In this document: positions 61,785 to 64,000 of the stretch, in pieces
How the letters are laid out: each line of letters opens with the position of its first letter
Numbering within the stretch: the stretch's first letter is position 1
Assembly: GCF_051414135.1 (NCBI RefSeq)
Contig: NZ_JBLKOA010000001.1
Span: 62,001-126,000, forward strand
DNA: 64,000 bases
Origin: Halovenus halobia
GTDB taxonomy: Archaea > Halobacteriota > Halobacteria > Halobacteriales > Haloarculaceae
Direction of reading: 5' to 3'
Notes under the pieces: generated by a model
Seen by the model: only the letters and a program-made list of their open reading frames with translations
Databases searched by the model: none
What the model was told of the DNA's origin: nothing
Made by a program: the position numbers and the translations under genes

Positions 61785-61839
61785 GACCGCCGCGGTCGAT
61801 TCCAAACCGTTTATACTCGCAGGTAGACAACAGCGGGAC

Positions 61840-62211
61840 ATGGCAAAACAGCAGACCGAAGTTCGCGAACTCGATGAGGGAAGTTACGTTCTGATCGAGG
61901 ATATTCCGTGTAAGATTACGTCCTATAGCACAGCCAAACCGGGCAAACACGGCAGCGCCAAGGCCCGCATCGACGCAAAGGGGGTCTTCGACAGCCAGAA
62001 GCGCTCGCTGTCCCAGCCAGTCGACGCCAAGGTCTGGGTGCCGATCATCAACCGCAAACAGGGACAGGTTATCGACGTCCGCTCTGACGAGATTCAGGTC
62101 ATGGACCTGGAAACCTACGACAACTTCGTGATGAAAGCCGGCGACGAAGGGCTGGCCGCTGACGACGAAATCGAGTTCCTCGAATTCGAGGGCCAGCGAA
62201 AGATCGTCTGA
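61840..62211 (+). CDS. eif5a: Translation factor aIF5A
   Basis: 123 residues, full archaeal length. The loop KPGKHGSAK (33-41) contains Lys36, the site of deoxyhypusine modification. Promotes peptide-bond formation at polyproline. Its stop overlaps the next gene by one base (TGATG), linking it to agmatinase and thus to the polyamine used for its own modification. Confidence 0.96.
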   Translation: MAKQQTEVRELDEGSYVLIEDIPCKITSYSTAKPGKHGSAKARIDAKGVFDSQKRSLSQPVDAKVWVPIINRKQGQVIDVRSDEIQVMDLETYDNFVMKAGDEGLAADDEIEFLEFEGQRKIV

Positions 62212-62999
62212 TGTTTCCAGGAGCGGCCGCCGACCGTGACGCGGCAGAGTACGCACTCGTCGGCGCGCCGCTTGACGCAACCACGAGTTTTCGACCGGGA
62301 ACGCGGTTTGGCCCGCGAGAACTGCGCCACGCCGCCCGTCCATTCGAGGATTACGACCACCAGACTGAGACCAACTTCACCGACTGCGGAGTCTACGACC
62401 ACGGCGATATCTATCCGTCCGACGATGTCGCCGAGTACCTCGATTTTCTCGCCAGCGCGCTTTCGGAGTTCGCCGACGACGGACTGCTACCACTCACCCT
62501 TGGCGGCGAGCACACGGTCACTGTCGCCGGAGTTCGCGCACTCGACCCGGATATCTTCGTCTGTCTCGACGCCCACCTCGACCTCCGGGAATGGTATGCC
62601 GGCAATCCGCTGAGCCACGCCACCGTTACCCGCCACGCTCTCGACGTAGCCGACGAGGCGATTATCCTCGGCGCACGCGCCGGCGCGAAAGCAGAGTGGG
62701 ACCGGGCTGCGGGCGAGGACGTGACCGTCGTCCCGCCGGAGGCTGTGGCGGAGTGGGAGCCACCCGCCGGCGACGCTTACTTGAGCGTCGATATCGACGC
62801 TGCCGACCCCGGATTCGCGCCGGGGACTGGTACGCCAGAGCCGTTCGGACTCGACCCAACAACGATGCGGTCGGTGGTTCGGGCCGTTGCACCCCAGGCA
62901 ATTGGCTTCGATATCGTCGAAGTAAACGACCGTGACGACGGGCAAGCGGCCGCCCTGGGGGCGAAATTGCTCCGTGAGTTCGTGTATAATCACAACTGA
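62211..62999 (+). CDS. speB: Agmatinase
   Basis: 262-residue arginase/agmatinase. Mn ligands in LGGEHTV (98-104), CLDAHLDL (119-126) and SVDIDAADP. Converts agmatine to putrescine and urea. In haloarchaea deoxyhypusine is proposed to be built through an agmatine-modified aIF5A, so the one-base overlap with the aIF5A gene is meaningful. Confidence 0.93.
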   Translation: MFPGAAADRDAAEYALVGAPLDATTSFRPGTRFGPRELRHAARPFEDYDHQTETNFTDCGVYDHGDIYPSDDVAEYLDFLASALSEFADDGLLPLTLGGEHTVTVAGVRALDPDIFVCLDAHLDLREWYAGNPLSHATVTRHALDVADEAIILGARAGAKAEWDRAAGEDVTVVPPEAVAEWEPPAGDAYLSVDIDAADPGFAPGTGTPEPFGLDPTTMRSVVRAVAPQAIGFDIVEVNDRDDGQAAALGAKLLREFVYNHN

Positions 63000-63044
63000 A
63001 AAACGGTCGCTGGCTTTTTGCCCCGATGGAACAGTCGTAGCTGT

Positions 63045-64000
63045 ATGGACCATCTCTCATCGTGTTACTTCTGTGGGGCGGCGCTGGACGAGCCCCTGGG
63101 TGCGTATTCGCTCGACTCCGCGGGTGGAGGTCGACCAGTGACGCTCTGTGCGAGCTGTCGGCACAAACTCGACACCTTGCTCGAAGCCAACAACGTCGGT
63201 GCGACTGTTCCGGCGGACACTGACACGTCCAGCGAAACAGCTCCCGACGCCGAAGCTGCAGATGACACCACCTCGACTGACGCCCCCCCGGCAGAAGACG
63301 ACGCTGTGGAGTCGGCAATTTCTTCAGCCGAAGCGGAAGAAACCGACGATTCAGAATCTGAGCTGTCTACTGACGCTGATACTGAATCGACGACCGAGGA
63401 AACAACGCCCGATGAGAGCCAAGACAGCGAGTCAGAACTGCAAGCAGAGCCAGACGTTGACGAGGTGGTTGCAGAGCAGTCCTCGGAAGCTGACGAGGAG
63501 ACAGCTACGGAGGACTCTTCTGACACTGATGCCTTCGAAGAAACCTCGATTGCCCCCGGACGCGTGGCCGAACCCGGTCCCGAGCCAGTCACGACCGACC
63601 CAGACGAACTCCCCGACGACAAGGATGTGAACGAGGTTCCCGGCCTGGCTGTCGAGAAAGACGAAGACGAGGAGTCGACACTCAGCGACGAAATGGAACC
63701 AGACGTTCCCGACGAATTCGGCGAGTTTACCGACGACTCCGACGCAGATGAAGCGGACGAGCCGGATTCGGGTGACGAGGACGAGCAGTCTCTCGACGAG
63801 GAGTTGACGACCGAGACAGACGATGCTGTCGACCCGGTTGAAGCTGACGCAACTTTCGAAGACGATGCCGTGCTCGACGATACCGACAACAACAGCGACT
63901 TGGGCAGTGTCGAGGATATCGACACGACGCCAGTTGACGGAGAATCCGAGCGTGCCGATGATGACCTGCCAGCGAGCGACGATGCCAGTGAGTCTGCCCT
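63045..64000 (+). CDS. Zinc-finger protein with long acidic low-complexity region, cut by the right edge
   Basis: At least 318 codons, running out of the window. The first about 45 residues have CYFCGAALDEPLGAY and CASCRHKLDT, two Cys-x2-Cys pairs for one zinc; then about 270 residues are almost all Asp, Glu, Ser, Thr and Ala, with repeats such as SSEADEETATEDSSDTDA. No membrane segment. A C-terminal domain may follow beyond the edge. Function unknown; the long opposite-strand frame is a mirror of this composition. Confidence 0.75.
   Translation, partial: MDHLSSCYFCGAALDEPLGAYSLDSAGGGRPVTLCASCRHKLDTLLEANNVGATVPADTDTSSETAPDAEAADDTTSTDAPPAEDDAVESAISSAEAEETDDSESELSTDADTESTTEETTPDESQDSESELQAEPDVDEVVAEQSSEADEETATEDSSDTDAFEETSIAPGRVAEPGPEPVTTDPDELPDDKDVNEVPGLAVEKDEDEESTLSDEMEPDVPDEFGEFTDDSDADEADEPDSGDEDEQSLDEELTTETDDAVDPVEADATFEDDAVLDDTDNNSDLGSVEDIDTTPVDGESERADDDLPASDDASESA

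Noticed and set aside
63065..63925. 286-codon Ser-rich minus-strand frame
   Set aside because: Mirror of the Asp/Glu-rich coding strand; Ser/Thr/Val runs are what the complement of GAC/GAG codons gives.

Overview
The window is chromosomal DNA of a haloarchaeon (class Halobacteria); I cannot name the genus. Evidence: GC-rich DNA with very acidic proteins, archaeal information genes (aEF1A, S10, L39e, L31e, aIF6, aIF5A, Dph2, the archaeosine radical-SAM enzyme RaSEA), haloarchaeal bacterioruberin genes (crtB, crtD, lyeJ, cruF), Tat-type signal peptides, Bat/HTH_10-type regulators, TATA-box promoters and leaderless or ATGA-overlapping genes. Most of it is core chromosome. Small accessory patches sit next to the tRNAs, at the 3' end of hisD and upstream of purS.

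Layout. 1-3.2 kb: tail of a metal P-type ATPase, then a LOV-type sensor histidine kinase divergent from a double-domain KaiC-like ATPase, with a TATA box and perfect palindrome between them. 3.2-4.05 kb: hairpin-rich non-coding DNA and tRNA-Ala(CGC). 4.1-9.6 kb: rpsJ-tuf, homoserine dehydrogenase with a separate ACT protein, a coiled-coil protein and an MBL hydrolase. 9.6-13 kb: YlbF-like protein, a broken PIN toxin module, a degenerate extra copy of the hisD 3' end, an intact VapBC-type module and hisD. 13-20 kb: hydrolase, RaSEA, metallophosphoesterase, purQ/purS, a MITE-like element, a VOC protein and purU. 20-23.6 kb: small regulators and zinc-finger microproteins, a rhomboid, DUF371. 23.6-27.5 kb: a three-gene ABC-2 exporter operon whose large permease carries a PrsW-like protease domain. 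28-31.6 kb: prenyl synthase, NUDIX/IF2B fusion, L39e-L31e-aIF6.

31.7-37.1 kb: carotenoid genes crtB on + and crtD-lyeJ-cruF on -, with a Tat-exported hydrolase between them. 37.4-40.3 kb: mgtE remnant and an amino-acid permease/UspA fusion. 40.5-44.2 kb: trpCBA plus the first enzyme of the archaeal shikimate route, behind 10-bp-phased TGTWCA boxes. 44.2-46.5 kb: a type-1 opsin homologue without the retinal lysine, translationally coupled to a two-TM methyl-accepting transducer. 46.8-50.6 kb: propionyl-CoA-type carboxylase (pccB-pccX-pccA). 50.6-53 kb: UbiA/lycopene-cyclase-domain fusion, CinA-like protein. 52.9-53.2 kb: initiator tRNA-Met with tRNA-derived hairpins on its 3' side. 53.3-64 kb: cupin, rhomboid, lipoprotein, DUF418 protein, two methyltransferases, dph2, hsp20, UbiB kinase, aIF5A-agmatinase and the start of a zinc-finger/acidic protein cut by the window edge.

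The strongest candidates for unusual biology are the lysine-less opsin/transducer pair, the LOV-kinase/KaiC locus with its operator, the phased boxes at trpC, the ABC permease-PrsW fusion, the UbiA/lycopene-cyclase fusion, the tRNA-derived hairpins and the duplicated toxin-antitoxin/hisD-3'-end junction.
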